40,405 bases of DNA, from the NCBI GenBank assembly GCA_938005475.1, contig CALLNY010000008.1:1-40405 (forward strand). Direction: 5' to 3'. The DNA is from an uncultured Bacteroidia bacterium (GTDB lineage: Bacteria; Bacteroidota; Bacteroidia; J057; CALLMJ01). Of the stretch, positions 16,696 to 25,756 are shown piece by piece (position 1 is the stretch's first letter; each line of letters opens with the position of its first letter). The position numbers and the translations under genes were made by a program. The notes beneath the pieces were generated by a model, which saw nothing but the letters and a program-made list of their open reading frames with translations, had not been told where the DNA came from and did not search any database.

Positions 16696-18855
16696 ATGAT
16701 AAAAACAAAATTCAAAGTTAAACTTTTAGTCCTTTTAGTAGGAATTTTTGATTATTATTTGTATGCACAAATCCATCCTGATAACGTAACTATAATCAGA
16801 GATAGGTGGGGTGTTCCTCATATTTATGCAAAAACAGATGCAGAAGTAGCTTATGGTTTAGCTTGGGCTCATTGTGAAGATGACTTTCCCACCCTTCAAT
16901 ATCAACTGATTCGTTACAGAGGTAGAATGGGAGAATATGAAGGTATCAACGGAGCTTTATCGGATTTTTTCTTTCATTATATTAAGACGACCGAAACCGT
17001 GGATAAAGAATATAGCCAGCTTTCCCCTGATTATCTTGCTTTTTTAAATGGTTATGTTCAAGGAATAAACGACTATGCCACTAAACACCCCAAAGAAATT
17101 CTTATGAAAAATCTTTTCCCTATCACAGACAAAGACCTCTTGAAAGGTTATGTTATGACGTTAGCGGCGATGGTAGGTTTACCGTTTGCATTAGATTATG
17201 TTCTAAAAGGAAAAGCGGACGAATACATGTTCAGGCCGGGTTCACGTGCTGAGCATCAGTGGAATGGTAAGCCCATTAGAGGTTTAGAAAGCCCGTTTGA
17301 CCATGAAAGCACCATGGGTTCTAATGCTATTGCAGTACATAAATCCGCCGCAAAAGACCATAAAAATCACATTGTAATCAATCCTCACATTGGGTTAGAT
17401 GATTTTATTTATTGGTATGAAGCCCACATGGTGAGTGAGCAAGGATTAAATATTTTAGGTGCATTATTTCCTGGTGCCACAAGCCCCGGTTTGGGAAGTA
17501 CGAACCATCATGCATGGGCTATGACCTTCAATTGGCCTGATTACGTAGATATTTACCGCATGGAACTAAATCCTCAAAACAAAAATCAATATCTTTTTGA
17601 TGGTCAGTATTATAATTTTGAAAAAAGAAAAATTAAACTGAAAATTAAGATTGCAGGTATACCTATCGTGGTTAAGAAAACAGCTTATTGGTGCCACTAT
17701 GGCCCCGCATACCGTATCAAAGACGGTAGAGTTTATGCAACACGTTTTGCCGCAAACATCACTACAAAAGCTGGTGAACAATGGTATCGTATGGCTAAAG
17801 CACAGTCCTTTGAAGAATTTATAGACGCTCTCAAAATGAGAAATATACCCTTGTTCAATATCATCTATACCGATAAGGATAATATTTTGTATTTCTTTAA
17901 TGCTGCACTCCCCCGTAGAAATCCCAACTATAATTGGCAAAAAACACTCCCAGGGAATACCTCCGAAACCTTATGGAATGACTTTTTATCTTATGAAGAG
18001 TTACCCAAAGTGATTAATCCCGCTTGTGGCTTTGTGTATAATACTAATAATTCACCTTTTTATGCTACATGCTCCCCTGATAATTGCGATAAAAACCAAT
18101 TTGAAAAACTCCATGCTTGGGATTGGAACCGCCAAAATAATCGTGCTTTGCGCTTAGAATATCTTTTAGGGCAGTACACCCAATTTGATAGAGAAATCCT
18201 TAAAAATATTAAGTATGATGACCAATATCCCGAAAATGGTGGTGTAGTAAAAACTTATCAGCATATATTCCAATTAGACCCCCATAAATACCCTGATATT
18301 CAAGATGCTATTGAATTATTGAAAACATGGAACTACCGAACTGATACCATGAATCGTGTTTGTCCTATGCTCGTTTTAACTTTTGATTATATTTTCAAGA
18401 ACACTAATGCTGGATATGTTGAGCTTGAAACAGGTATTTCTATAAGTGAAAAACTGATGGTTGAAGCAATACGTTTTGCCAAAAAATGGTTATTAAAGTA
18501 TTACAAAAGAATTGACCCTACCTTTGGTGAAGTTCAGCGGCTTAGAAGAAGGAATGCATCAGTTCATTATGCCATTAGTGGAATGCCTGAAATGTTATCT
18601 CCCATTGCCTCCCAAGTTGATAAAGCTGGTTACTTACTGCCTGTAAATGGTGATACCTATATCCAGTTTACAACCTATGGAGAAAATGGTTTAGAAAAAA
18701 TCGAAACTATCGTACCAATGGGAGCTTCTCGTAGACCAAGTTCACCGCATTATACAGATCAAATGTCTTTATTCGCTCAAAGAAAATTAAAAACAATGAC
18801 CCTAAACTTAGAAGAAGTCAAAATGAACGCTGAAAAAATTTATCATCCTAAATAA
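16696..18855 (+). CDS. Penicillin acylase family Ntn hydrolase
   Basis: From the ATG at 16696 the protein has 719 residues and starts with a signal peptide (MIKTKFKVKLLVLLVGIFDYYLYAQ). The family is made as one chain that cuts itself into alpha and beta subunits. Here the alpha part has VTIIRDRWGVPHIYAKTDAEVAYGLAWAHCEDDF, and the beta N-terminal nucleophile is Ser209 in STMGSNAIAV, followed by HIVINPHIG. A later FIDALKMRNIPLFNIIYTDKDNILYFFNAALPRR block also fits. Members hydrolyse amide bonds in beta-lactams, acyl-homoserine lactones or lipopeptides; this substrate is not identifiable. It is monocistronic, convergent with the permease gene across 254 nt without a clear terminator. Confidence 0.92.
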   Translation: MIKTKFKVKLLVLLVGIFDYYLYAQIHPDNVTIIRDRWGVPHIYAKTDAEVAYGLAWAHCEDDFPTLQYQLIRYRGRMGEYEGINGALSDFFFHYIKTTETVDKEYSQLSPDYLAFLNGYVQGINDYATKHPKEILMKNLFPITDKDLLKGYVMTLAAMVGLPFALDYVLKGKADEYMFRPGSRAEHQWNGKPIRGLESPFDHESTMGSNAIAVHKSAAKDHKNHIVINPHIGLDDFIYWYEAHMVSEQGLNILGALFPGATSPGLGSTNHHAWAMTFNWPDYVDIYRMELNPQNKNQYLFDGQYYNFEKRKIKLKIKIAGIPIVVKKTAYWCHYGPAYRIKDGRVYATRFAANITTKAGEQWYRMAKAQSFEEFIDALKMRNIPLFNIIYTDKDNILYFFNAALPRRNPNYNWQKTLPGNTSETLWNDFLSYEELPKVINPACGFVYNTNNSPFYATCSPDNCDKNQFEKLHAWDWNRQNNRALRLEYLLGQYTQFDREILKNIKYDDQYPENGGVVKTYQHIFQLDPHKYPDIQDAIELLKTWNYRTDTMNRVCPMLVLTFDYIFKNTNAGYVELETGISISEKLMVEAIRFAKKWLLKYYKRIDPTFGEVQRLRRRNASVHYAISGMPEMLSPIASQVDKAGYLLPVNGDTYIQFTTYGENGLEKIETIVPMGASRRPSSPHYTDQMSLFAQRKLKTMTLNLEEVKMNAEKIYHPK

Positions 18856-19109
18856 AAGCTTATATTAACGGTTCATCGTATTTTTTAATTTTAGAAAACT
18901 TAAAACAAGTATACTTTCGTTGTGCAAATTATTCATGATAATTAACTTTTTTTATTTTTGTTTCATTGCGTCTTCTTTTAAACACTCTTTTTTATACAAA
19001 ATAAATTTTTGCAGATTAAAACTACAACACAACAATTTTTAAGTATTTATAGCTCGACTATGCTCACTAACCTTAAATCAATTTGTTATATGGTTGTTTA
19101 TAAATTTAT

Positions 19110-20342
19110 TTATTCATATCGTAATGCTTCTATGGGGTCTAATTTTGCGGCTTTGCGAGCAGGATAAATCCCTGATATTACTCCGACTATAAAGCAAATC
19201 ATAACGGATAAAATTACCCATTTCCATGGAATAATAAATTCATTACCTAAAAAACTACCTATGAGATTACCCATTCCAATACCCATTAAAGTACCAACTA
19301 ATCCACCTATTTGGCAAATCACGATGGCTTCCATTAAAAATTGAAATAAAATATGATTTTGAGTTGCTCCTAATGCTTTTCTCAATCCTATTTCTTTGGT
19401 TCTTTCCGTAACGGAAACAAGCATGATGTTCATTAATCCAATAGATGCACCAAACAAGGTAATTAAAGCTATTGCAGTTGCTGATAGTGTTAATAAAGCT
19501 AAATTTTCCATTAAAGATTCTATAAAAGAGTCACTTTTTACTACTACAAAGTTATTTTCTTCACTAGGTTTTAATTTTCTTATAATTCTGAATAGACCCG
19601 TTGCTACTTGAATAAAGTAATCAATTTCCTCAGGGTTCTGTACATACGCATTGATGGTATAAGAGCGTTTGTTATCAATAAAGGATTTTCTCATACTGGT
19701 AATTGGGATAATAGCAACTTTATCACCTCCTCCGCCAAAAGAAGTACCTCTTTTTTCTAAAACCCCAATTACACGATAAGGTCTTTTGTCAAGGTTTATA
19801 ATTTTATCTATGGGATAAATTCCAGGGAAAATTTTATCTTTTACATCCGAACCCAATACAACCACATCTCTACCAAATTCTACATCTTCTTTTGTAATGC
19901 TTCGCCCTTCTGCAATTTGATATCCTTCCACAACTAAAAAATTTTCATCTGTTCCTTTGATAGCAACATTGTTATTGGTAACAAAATTTAGGTATTTAGC
20001 TTTACCTGCTTGATTAGCCACGGCATTAATATTCGCAGGAATGCCTAAATTTTCCAATTTTTCTTTTATTTGAGAAGCTTGCATAAAACTAATTTCAGGA
20101 TATTGGATTTTTTTTGCTCTTGATCCTCCTATACGAAAATTACTTTCTCGGTTCTGTATCTTAAAAGTATTAGCTCCCAGTGTTGTAAAACTACTTGCTA
20201 ACCAATATTTTATACTATCAATAGAAGTTAAAACTCCTACAATAGCCATAATACCAAAAGCTATAATCAATATTGTAATGCCCGCTCTCAATAAATTAGA
20301 ACGAATCGCTTCTATTGCTTGTCGCAAATTCTCCCAAAACAT
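19110..20342 (-). CDS. MacB/FtsX-type ABC transporter permease
   Basis: The start is the ATG at 20342 ([16 protein letters not shown], 410 residues); a TTG two codons earlier overlaps the -7 box. Architecture is that of MacB-like permeases: one N-terminal membrane helix (about 16-38), a periplasmic core (about 45-265), then three membrane helices in the FtsX domain (about 280-400) with the signature [31 protein letters not shown] and a closing [20 protein letters not shown]. Such permeases export lipoproteins, peptides or drugs or transmit mechanical force. No ATPase or membrane-fusion gene is adjacent, so its partners lie elsewhere. Confidence 0.93.
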   Translation of the reverse strand: MFWENLRQAIEAIRSNLLRAGITILIIAFGIMAIVGVLTSIDSIKYWLASSFTTLGANTFKIQNRESNFRIGGSRAKKIQYPEISFMQASQIKEKLENLGIPANINAVANQAGKAKYLNFVTNNNVAIKGTDENFLVVEGYQIAEGRSITKEDVEFGRDVVVLGSDVKDKIFPGIYPIDKIINLDKRPYRVIGVLEKRGTSFGGGGDKVAIIPITSMRKSFIDNKRSYTINAYVQNPEEIDYFIQVATGLFRIIRKLKPSEENNFVVVKSDSFIESLMENLALLTLSATAIALITLFGASIGLMNIMLVSVTERTKEIGLRKALGATQNHILFQFLMEAIVICQIGGLVGTLMGIGMGNLIGSFLGNEFIIPWKWVILSVMICFIVGVISGIYPARKAAKLDPIEALRYE

Positions 20343-20345
20343 GCT

Positions 20346-20353
20346 CAAAAATA
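20346..20353 (-). promoter_or_regulatory. -7 element for the ABC permease gene
   Basis: The minus strand reads TATTTTTG, only 3 nt before the ATG at 20342, implying a nearly leaderless message. Confidence 0.4.
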
Positions 20354-20720
20354 AATCTTTTGTAACACTATTACATTCTTAAAAATTCATTTATGGCTTT
20401 TTTTATCCTTTTATCATTATCAAGCATAAAATTTAAGTTTTTTAAAACAACGTATAGAAAATAATAAGGAAGTTTTTCTTACTCTGGAAAAATTTGCTTC
20501 AAAGTATAAATTCAATGAAATTATTCCTTAACAATAACCCAATTTTTAAATTCAAGAAAAATTACTATATTATTCAGTAAGTTATAAATATTCTGATTTT
20601 AAGGAAGTTACTTATAGAAGCCCGAGCTAAGGAATTTGATGAACATAAAACCTAGTTCAATAATCCAATTAGTGCGAGTTCGTATTATAAAAATAAGTTC
20701 TTAAAAAAATCAAAAAAAAT
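20354..20720. other. Gene-free stretch with possible eroded coding remnants
   Basis: No intact gene is seen. On the plus strand two short stretches read like protein but are broken by stops: NKEVFLTLEKFASKYKFNEIIP at about 20480-20540, and RKLLIEARAKEFDEHK then FNNPISASSYYKNKFLKK at about 20602-20712. They are not recognised as any family and could be chance. The rest is AT-rich with no strong hairpin. Confidence 0.3.
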
Positions 20721-20751
20721 TTTGTAATTAAAATCTTATATTGCAATTTTG
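20721..20751 (+). promoter_or_regulatory. hisGp: Promoter of the histidine operon
   Basis: TTTG at 20721-20724 and CAATTTTG at 20744-20751 are separated by 19 nt, matching the Bacteroidota TTTG-N19-21-TAnnTTTG pattern with one mismatch. It places transcription start near 20756, about 140 nt before the hisG start and just upstream of the His-rich leader ORF. Confidence 0.65.
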
Positions 20752-20777
20752 TGCTTACAAGTAACAATGAAAGATAA

Positions 20778-20822
20778 ATGCTTGTTCATCATATTAAATA
20801 TTTCGTTTTCATTGAGCATTAA
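20778..20822 (+). CDS. hisL: Histidine operon leader peptide
   Basis: This is a 14-codon ORF, MLVHHIKYFVFIEH. Three of its codons are His (CAT): a tandem pair at 20787-20792, and the last codon at 20817-20819 directly before TAA. It lies between the predicted promoter and a terminator in front of hisG, the arrangement of an amino-acid-operon attenuator leader. It is too short to detect by length alone; the support is His content plus context. A competing 40-residue frame (ATG 20767 to TAA 20889) has no His codon and runs through the terminator, so it is less likely to be the control peptide. Confidence 0.6.
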   Translation: MLVHHIKYFVFIEH

Positions 20823-20841
20823 TCAAGTAATGATTTCAATG
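20810..20841 (+). promoter_or_regulatory. Leader hairpin overlapping the leader stop codon
   Basis: Two stacked helices, CATTGA/TCAATG (20810-20815 with 20836-20841) and CATTA/TAATG (20817-20821 with 20828-20832), have a 6-nt loop and a small internal loop. The last His codon and most of the stop codon lie in the left arm. A ribosome finishing the leader would therefore prevent this helix, while one stalled at the CAT-CAT pair would leave it free. Its exact role is inferred. Confidence 0.5.
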
Positions 20842-20852
20842 TTATTAAGTAC

Positions 20853-20880
20853 ACCGCTAAACTCCAATTTAGCGGTTTTT
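20853..20880 (+). terminator. Attenuator terminator before hisG
   Basis: A perfect 9-bp stem ACCGCTAAA / TTTAGCGGT (20853-20861 with 20868-20876) with a 6-nt loop is followed by TTTTGTTTTG. It is GC-richer than its surroundings and lies 16 nt before the hisG ATG, so it can act only on transcripts entering the his genes. Confidence 0.8.
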
Positions 20881-20896
20881 GTTTTGTAAAAACACT

Positions 20897-21754
20897 ATGG
20901 AAAAACTAAAATTGGCAGTACAAAAGAGTGGTAGATTAAGTGAAAAATCATTACAACTACTCAAAGAATGTGGTATTAAATTATTAAATGAAGACCGTAA
21001 GTTAAGGTCTATTGCGAGTAATTTTCAATTAGAAATTTTATATTTGCGAGATGATGATATACCTCAATATGTTGAGCAAGGCGTCGCTGATACAGGTATA
21101 GTAGGTTTAAATGAGGTACATGAACAACAAAAAAACGTGGTTTTAGTGGAGTATCTTGGCTTTGCTAACTGCCGATTATCATTAGCTATACCCAAAGAAG
21201 AGGCTTATACGGGGCTTCGTTATTTTGAAAATAAAAAGATTGCAACAAGCTATCCTAATATTTTGAGAAGTTTCTTTGAACAACATCATATATCCGTAGA
21301 AATTGAAACCATAGGTGGAAGCGTAGAAATTGCACCGAGTATCGGTCTTTCCCAGGCTATTTTTGATATTGTAAGTACAGGTAGTACTTTGATAATGAAT
21401 GGTTTAAAAGAAGTTCATACGGTCATGAAAAGTGAAGCTGTGCTTATAAGAAATTTCCAATGTTCTGAAAACAAAATGTTAATTTTAGAAAAATTGCTCT
21501 TTCGAATTAGAGCTGTAAAGAATGCCTCTGAGAATAAGTATATTTTGTTAAATGCACCAAACGAGGTTATTCCCCAGATAGTTCAAATTTTACCAGGAAT
21601 GAAAAGTCCAACAATCCTACCATTAGCCCAAGAAGGCTGGAGTAGTTTACATTCTGTTGTTAAAGAAGACCAGTTCTGGGACATTATAGACCAATTAAAA
21701 GCACTCGGGGCACAAGGTATTTTGGTTTGTTCAATAGAAAAAATGGTAATTTAA
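20897..21754 (+). CDS. hisG: ATP phosphoribosyltransferase (long form)
   Basis: This is the first step of histidine synthesis, ATP + PRPP to phosphoribosyl-ATP. The chosen ATG at 20897 (MEKLKLAVQKSGRLSEKS) gives 285 residues; a TTG at 20879 would start inside the terminator tail. The catalytic part shows the PRPP loop DIVSTGSTL (157-165). The last ~75 residues (to SIEKMVI) form the C-terminal regulatory domain that marks long-form HisG, which binds histidine for feedback inhibition and does not need HisZ. It heads an eight-gene operon behind the leader/terminator, with hisD 13 nt downstream. Confidence 0.97.
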   Translation: MEKLKLAVQKSGRLSEKSLQLLKECGIKLLNEDRKLRSIASNFQLEILYLRDDDIPQYVEQGVADTGIVGLNEVHEQQKNVVLVEYLGFANCRLSLAIPKEEAYTGLRYFENKKIATSYPNILRSFFEQHHISVEIETIGGSVEIAPSIGLSQAIFDIVSTGSTLIMNGLKEVHTVMKSEAVLIRNFQCSENKMLILEKLLFRIRAVKNASENKYILLNAPNEVIPQIVQILPGMKSPTILPLAQEGWSSLHSVVKEDQFWDIIDQLKALGAQGILVCSIEKMVI

Positions 21755-21767
21755 AAAATATAAATTT

Positions 21768-23048
21768 ATGATTAAAATATATCATAATCCAGAAAAAGAT
21801 TCTTGGAAATCCTTAATTCAAAGACCCAAAATAAAGACAGATCTTTTAAAAAGTTTAGTACAAGAGGTATTTGGAAATGTTAAAAAAAATGGAGATGTTG
21901 CATTAAAACAATATACCGAACAATTTGATAAAGTAAAAATTGATGATTTCTTAGTTAGCAAAGAGGAAATTGAAAATGCATATAATTGCATAAATATTGA
22001 ATTGAGAAGTGCAATTGTAGATGCGGGCAACAACATTAAAGAATTTCACTGTCATTTTAAGGAGAAGCGTAAAGTAATTCAAACTAAACCAGGAGTAAGA
22101 TGTTGGACGGAGGCACGCCCAATTGAAAAAGTAGGAATTTATGTTCCTGGAGGCACGGCTCCCTTATTTTCAACTGTTTTAATGCTTGCTATTCCTGCCT
22201 ATTTAGCAGGTTGTCAAGAAATTATTTTGTGTACGCCTCCAAATTCAGAAGGGAAAATACATCCTGCGATTTTGTTTGCCGCTTTTAATTCTGGTGTAAC
22301 AAAAATTTTCAAAGTGGGAGGTATTCAGGCTATTGCCGCCATGGCGCTGGGCACTGAATCTATTCCATGTGTCCATAAAATATTTGGTCCTGGTAACCAA
22401 TATGTTACAGCCGCCAAAGAATATGCATTGACCATAGGAACCGCAATTGATATGCCTGCTGGACCCAGTGAAGTTTTAATTATTGCTGATAATTACGCTA
22501 ATCCTGATTTTATAGCGGCTGACTTATTGGCTCAAGCCGAACATGGAGTAGATAGTCAAGTAGTTCTACTTTCGAATAACTCTACCATCCTACAAAAAAC
22601 CTTGTTTGCTTTGAAAGAACAACTTGAAAACTTACCACGAAAATCCATCGCTCAAAAAGCATTAGAGAACAGCTTCTTCATTGAATTTTCTGACTGGGAT
22701 ACTTGTTTTGATTTTTCTAATGAATATGCTCCTGAACATTTGATTTTAGCAGTTAAAAAACCTAAAAAATATGTTTCTAAAATAAAAAATGCAGGCTCCG
22801 TATTTTTAGGAAAATACAGTTGTGAAAGTGCAGGCGATTATGCAAGCGGTACTAATCATACTTTACCCACCGCTGGTTTTGCCAAAGTTTATAGTGGTGT
22901 ATCCGTTGAAAGTTTTATGAAAAAAATTACCTTCCAAAAAATTTCAAAAAAAGGGCTGTTTAATTTAGGGCATACTATCGAAACGATGGCTGAATTTGAA
23001 GAGTTATATGGTCACAAAAATGCAGTTTCTATACGTTTAAAAAATTAA
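21768..23048 (+). CDS. hisD: Histidinol dehydrogenase
   Basis: This 426-residue enzyme performs the last two oxidations, histidinol to histidine, with NAD+ and zinc. Conserved blocks are VGIYVPGGTAPLFSTVLM, KIFGPGNQYVTAAKEYA (from about 204), DMPAGPSEVLIIAD, LLAQAEHGVDSQ with zinc ligands, and EYAPEHL with the catalytic Glu323-His324. The C-terminal SAGDYASGTNHTLPT completes the signature. Length is standard. It lies 13 nt after hisG and 3 nt before hisC. Confidence 0.98.
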   Translation: MIKIYHNPEKDSWKSLIQRPKIKTDLLKSLVQEVFGNVKKNGDVALKQYTEQFDKVKIDDFLVSKEEIENAYNCINIELRSAIVDAGNNIKEFHCHFKEKRKVIQTKPGVRCWTEARPIEKVGIYVPGGTAPLFSTVLMLAIPAYLAGCQEIILCTPPNSEGKIHPAILFAAFNSGVTKIFKVGGIQAIAAMALGTESIPCVHKIFGPGNQYVTAAKEYALTIGTAIDMPAGPSEVLIIADNYANPDFIAADLLAQAEHGVDSQVVLLSNNSTILQKTLFALKEQLENLPRKSIAQKALENSFFIEFSDWDTCFDFSNEYAPEHLILAVKKPKKYVSKIKNAGSVFLGKYSCESAGDYASGTNHTLPTAGFAKVYSGVSVESFMKKITFQKISKKGLFNLGHTIETMAEFEELYGHKNAVSIRLKN

Positions 23049-23051
23049 AAA

Positions 23052-24083
23052 ATGTTTGATATTCAAAGTTTTATAAGAAAAAATATTTTAAAGTTAACAC
23101 CATATTCTAGCGCTAGAAGCGAATTTAATAGTGGAGAGGGAATTCTTTTAGATGCTAACGAGAACCCTTATGGTAGTTACAATCGATATCCCGACCCTTA
23201 TCAAAAAATTATTAAAAAAACTATTTCTGATATCAAACAAGTTAATGAAAATCAAATCTTTCTTGGTAATGGTAGCGATGAGGTTTTAGATGTTATTATG
23301 AGAGTTTTCTTACAACCTCAACAGGATAGTTTATTAATTTTTCCACCTACCTATGGTATGTACGAAGTGCTTGCAAACATAAACGAAATACCTTTACATG
23401 TTATCCCCCTGAACAAAGAATTTCAATTAGATATTCCTAAAATTAAGGATTTTATAAGTTACAATAAATCTAAAATGGCTATTATTTGTAGTCCCAATAA
23501 TCCAACGGGAAATTCCGTTTATAATATTGAAGAATTTTTATCCATTTTTAGTGGTATTGTGGTTATTGATGAGGCATACATTGATTTTTCAAACCAAACT
23601 TCTTACTTGAATAAGCTAAATAAATATTCTCAACTAATTATTATTCAAACATTTAGTAAATCATGGGGGCTTGCTGGAATAAGAGTAGGAATGGCTTTTG
23701 CTCATCCTTTGATTATTCATTACATGAATGCTATAAAATATCCTTATAATATAAGCGTTCCTAATCAACAAGTTTTAGCTAACGCATTAAAACAATTTCA
23801 TAAAATACAAAAAAAAATTCAAGTAATTTTAAAAAATCGAAAATTACTTATAGAAGGCTTACAATCAATAAAGCTTGTAAAAAAAATTTTTCCTACTGAT
23901 GCAAACTTTGTTTTAGTAGAAGTTACCGATGCAAACTTTATTTATCAAAGTTTGTTAGATATTCCTATCGTGGTCCGTAATAGACATTCACAAATTCCTA
24001 ATACTTTAAGAATTACTGTTGGAACAAAAAAAGAAATAAAAAGTTTATTGAACCAGTTAAGTGAATTAGATAAAATTTTATGA
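23052..24083 (+). CDS. hisC: Histidinol-phosphate aminotransferase
   Basis: A 343-residue fold-type I PLP enzyme converting imidazole-acetol phosphate to histidinol phosphate. Landmarks are [17 protein letters not shown] (33-49), the GNGSDEVLD phosphate-binding region (72-80), CSPNNPTGN (146-154), VIDEAYIDF (171-179), and [13 protein letters not shown] with Schiff-base Lys203. Its stop overlaps the hisB start by 4 nt (ATGA), indicating translational coupling. Confidence 0.97.
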   Translation: MFDIQSFIRKNILKLTPYSSARSEFNSGEGILLDANENPYGSYNRYPDPYQKIIKKTISDIKQVNENQIFLGNGSDEVLDVIMRVFLQPQQDSLLIFPPTYGMYEVLANINEIPLHVIPLNKEFQLDIPKIKDFISYNKSKMAIICSPNNPTGNSVYNIEEFLSIFSGIVVIDEAYIDFSNQTSYLNKLNKYSQLIIIQTFSKSWGLAGIRVGMAFAHPLIIHYMNAIKYPYNISVPNQQVLANALKQFHKIQKKIQVILKNRKLLIEGLQSIKLVKKIFPTDANFVLVEVTDANFIYQSLLDIPIVVRNRHSQIPNTLRITVGTKKEIKSLLNQLSELDKIL

Positions 24084-25174
24084 AAAAAAAAGTTTTATTT
24101 ATAGATCGTGATGGTACTTTAATCATAGAACCACTTCCTGATAGACAAGTGGATAGTTTAGAAAAATTAGAATTTTATCCTGGTGTTTTCCAAAATTTAT
24201 CTAAGATAGCCCATGAATTAGATTATGAGCTGGTAATAGTTACCAATCAAGATGGTTTAGGTACGGAGAGTTTTCCTGAGGAAACTTTCTGGCCTGCACA
24301 TCAAAAAATGCTTAGAGCCTTTGAAAATGAAGGTATTATATTTAATGCAGTTCATATAGATAGGACCTTTGAGCACGAAAAAGCACCTACACGTAAGCCA
24401 GGTACAGGAATGCTAACTCGTTATTTTTCCCAAGAGTATGATTTAAAAAACTCTTTTGTAATTGGTGATAGAATCACTGACGTTCTACTTGCGAAAAATT
24501 TAGGTGCTCGGTCTATTTTATTGAATAATTTAGATTGTCCCGAAGCTGATTTAGTAACTAATTCATGGAGAGATATTTATGAATATTTAAGAGCTTTTAA
24601 ACGTTCTGCCATCGTACATAGAAAAACTAAGGAAACAGATATTACAGTCAAAATTGCATTAGAGGGTTCGGGAAAAAGCAATATTTGTACGGGTTTATTT
24701 TTTTTAGACCACATGTTAGAACAAATTCCAAAACATGGACTCGTTGATTTAACTATTGAAGCTCATGGAGATTTACATATAGATGAACACCACACAGTAG
24801 AGGATGTAGCAATTACGTTAGGTCAAGCTTTTTATCAAGCAATGGGGTCAAAAAAAGGAATAAATCGTTATGGATTTTTGTTACCTATGGATGATAGCGT
24901 AGCTTATGCTGCAATTGACTTGGGTGGGCGTTCTGATTTGATTTGGAAAGTAAAATTTAAACGAGAAAGGATTGGAGATGTTTCAACAGAATTGTTCAAA
25001 CATTTTTTTAAATCTTTTTGTGATTATGCTAAATGCAATTTATATGTTAAAGCAAAAGGTAAAAACGAGCATCACAAAATTGAAAGTATTTTTAAAGCAT
25101 TTGCCAAAGCCATTTATATGGCAATACAAATCAATCCTAATCAAAATTTACCATCAACTAAAGGAATGCTATGA
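24080..25174 (+). CDS. hisB: Bifunctional histidinol-phosphatase / imidazoleglycerol-phosphate dehydratase
   Basis: This is a 364-residue fusion. Residues 1 to about 165 are a HAD-type phosphatase (FIDRDGTL, nucleophile Asp9 and Asp11; [25 protein letters not shown]). The cysteines and histidines of the Zn-loop form of HisB-N are not obvious. Residues ~175-364 are IGP dehydratase ([47 protein letters not shown]) with the metal-binding histidines. The fusion is the same arrangement as in enterobacteria and is common in Bacteroidota. It overlaps hisC and hisH by 4 nt each. Confidence 0.97.
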   Translation: MKKKVLFIDRDGTLIIEPLPDRQVDSLEKLEFYPGVFQNLSKIAHELDYELVIVTNQDGLGTESFPEETFWPAHQKMLRAFENEGIIFNAVHIDRTFEHEKAPTRKPGTGMLTRYFSQEYDLKNSFVIGDRITDVLLAKNLGARSILLNNLDCPEADLVTNSWRDIYEYLRAFKRSAIVHRKTKETDITVKIALEGSGKSNICTGLFFLDHMLEQIPKHGLVDLTIEAHGDLHIDEHHTVEDVAITLGQAFYQAMGSKKGINRYGFLLPMDDSVAYAAIDLGGRSDLIWKVKFKRERIGDVSTELFKHFFKSFCDYAKCNLYVKAKGKNEHHKIESIFKAFAKAIYMAIQINPNQNLPSTKGML

Positions 25175-25752
25175 TTGCTATTATCGATTACGGAGCAGGA
25201 AATATAACTTCAATTAAAAATATACTAAAATTATTGAATTTAGAAGTAATAATTACAAATCAAAAAGAATTACTCAAACAAGCAGATAAAATTATATTCC
25301 CTGGCGTTGGTCATGCAAAATATGCAATGCAAAAATTACAGGATTATGATTTAATTGAATTTATACAAAATTTAGAAAAACCATTTTTAGGAATTTGTTT
25401 AGGGTTACAACTTATGTGTACTAACACAGAGGAAGGAAATACAAAAGGATTATCTATTATTCCAGCAAAAGTAAAAAAGTTACCGTCAGATGATATAATA
25501 CCTCACATGGGCTGGAATAATGTTCATTATCAAGATGATACTTGTTTGTTTAAAGACATAATGCAAGATAGTGATTTTTATTTTGTGCATAGTTATTATG
25601 TAGAGCCAAATGAATATTGCATAGCAAAAAGCGAATATATCCTGGAGTTTTGCAGTGCAGTACAAAAGGATAATTTTTATGGAGTTCAATTCCATCCAGA
25701 AAAGTCTGGAAATGTAGGTAAAAAATTATTAGAAAATTTTTTAAGTTTATAA
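25171..25752 (+). CDS. hisH: Imidazole glycerol phosphate synthase, glutaminase subunit
   Basis: A 193-residue class-I glutamine amidotransferase that supplies ammonia to HisF. The catalytic triad is visible: Cys76 in [11 protein letters not shown], and His175 with Glu177 in [11 protein letters not shown]. The IIFPGVGHA loop (41-49), with PGVG forming the oxyanion region, is intact. It overlaps hisB by 4 nt and is 4 nt before hisA. The AT bias is stronger here than in its neighbours, but reading and motifs are uninterrupted. Confidence 0.97.
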   Translation: MIAIIDYGAGNITSIKNILKLLNLEVIITNQKELLKQADKIIFPGVGHAKYAMQKLQDYDLIEFIQNLEKPFLGICLGLQLMCTNTEEGNTKGLSIIPAKVKKLPSDDIIPHMGWNNVHYQDDTCLFKDIMQDSDFYFVHSYYVEPNEYCIAKSEYILEFCSAVQKDNFYGVQFHPEKSGNVGKKLLENFLSL

Positions 25753-25756
25753 AAAT

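Noticed and set aside
18927-18943. AATTAT/ATAATT hairpin followed by T run as a terminator after the penicillin acylase gene
   Set aside because: The stem is only six A-T pairs, which are expected by chance in such AT-rich DNA.
20751-20852. Long-range pairing of 20751-20765 with 20841-20852 (12 bp with a 3-nt bulge) as part of the his leader fold
   Set aside because: The predicted transcription start near 20756 would leave the first bases of the left arm out of the RNA, and the right arm shares a base with the better hairpin at 20810-20841.
20767-20889. 40-residue ORF as an alternative his leader
   Set aside because: It has no His codons and reads through the terminator hairpin; the overlapping 14-codon frame has three His codons.
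20879-20896. TTG start for hisG six codons upstream
   Set aside because: It begins in the T tract of the attenuator terminator; the ATG at 20897 gives the standard HisG N-terminus.
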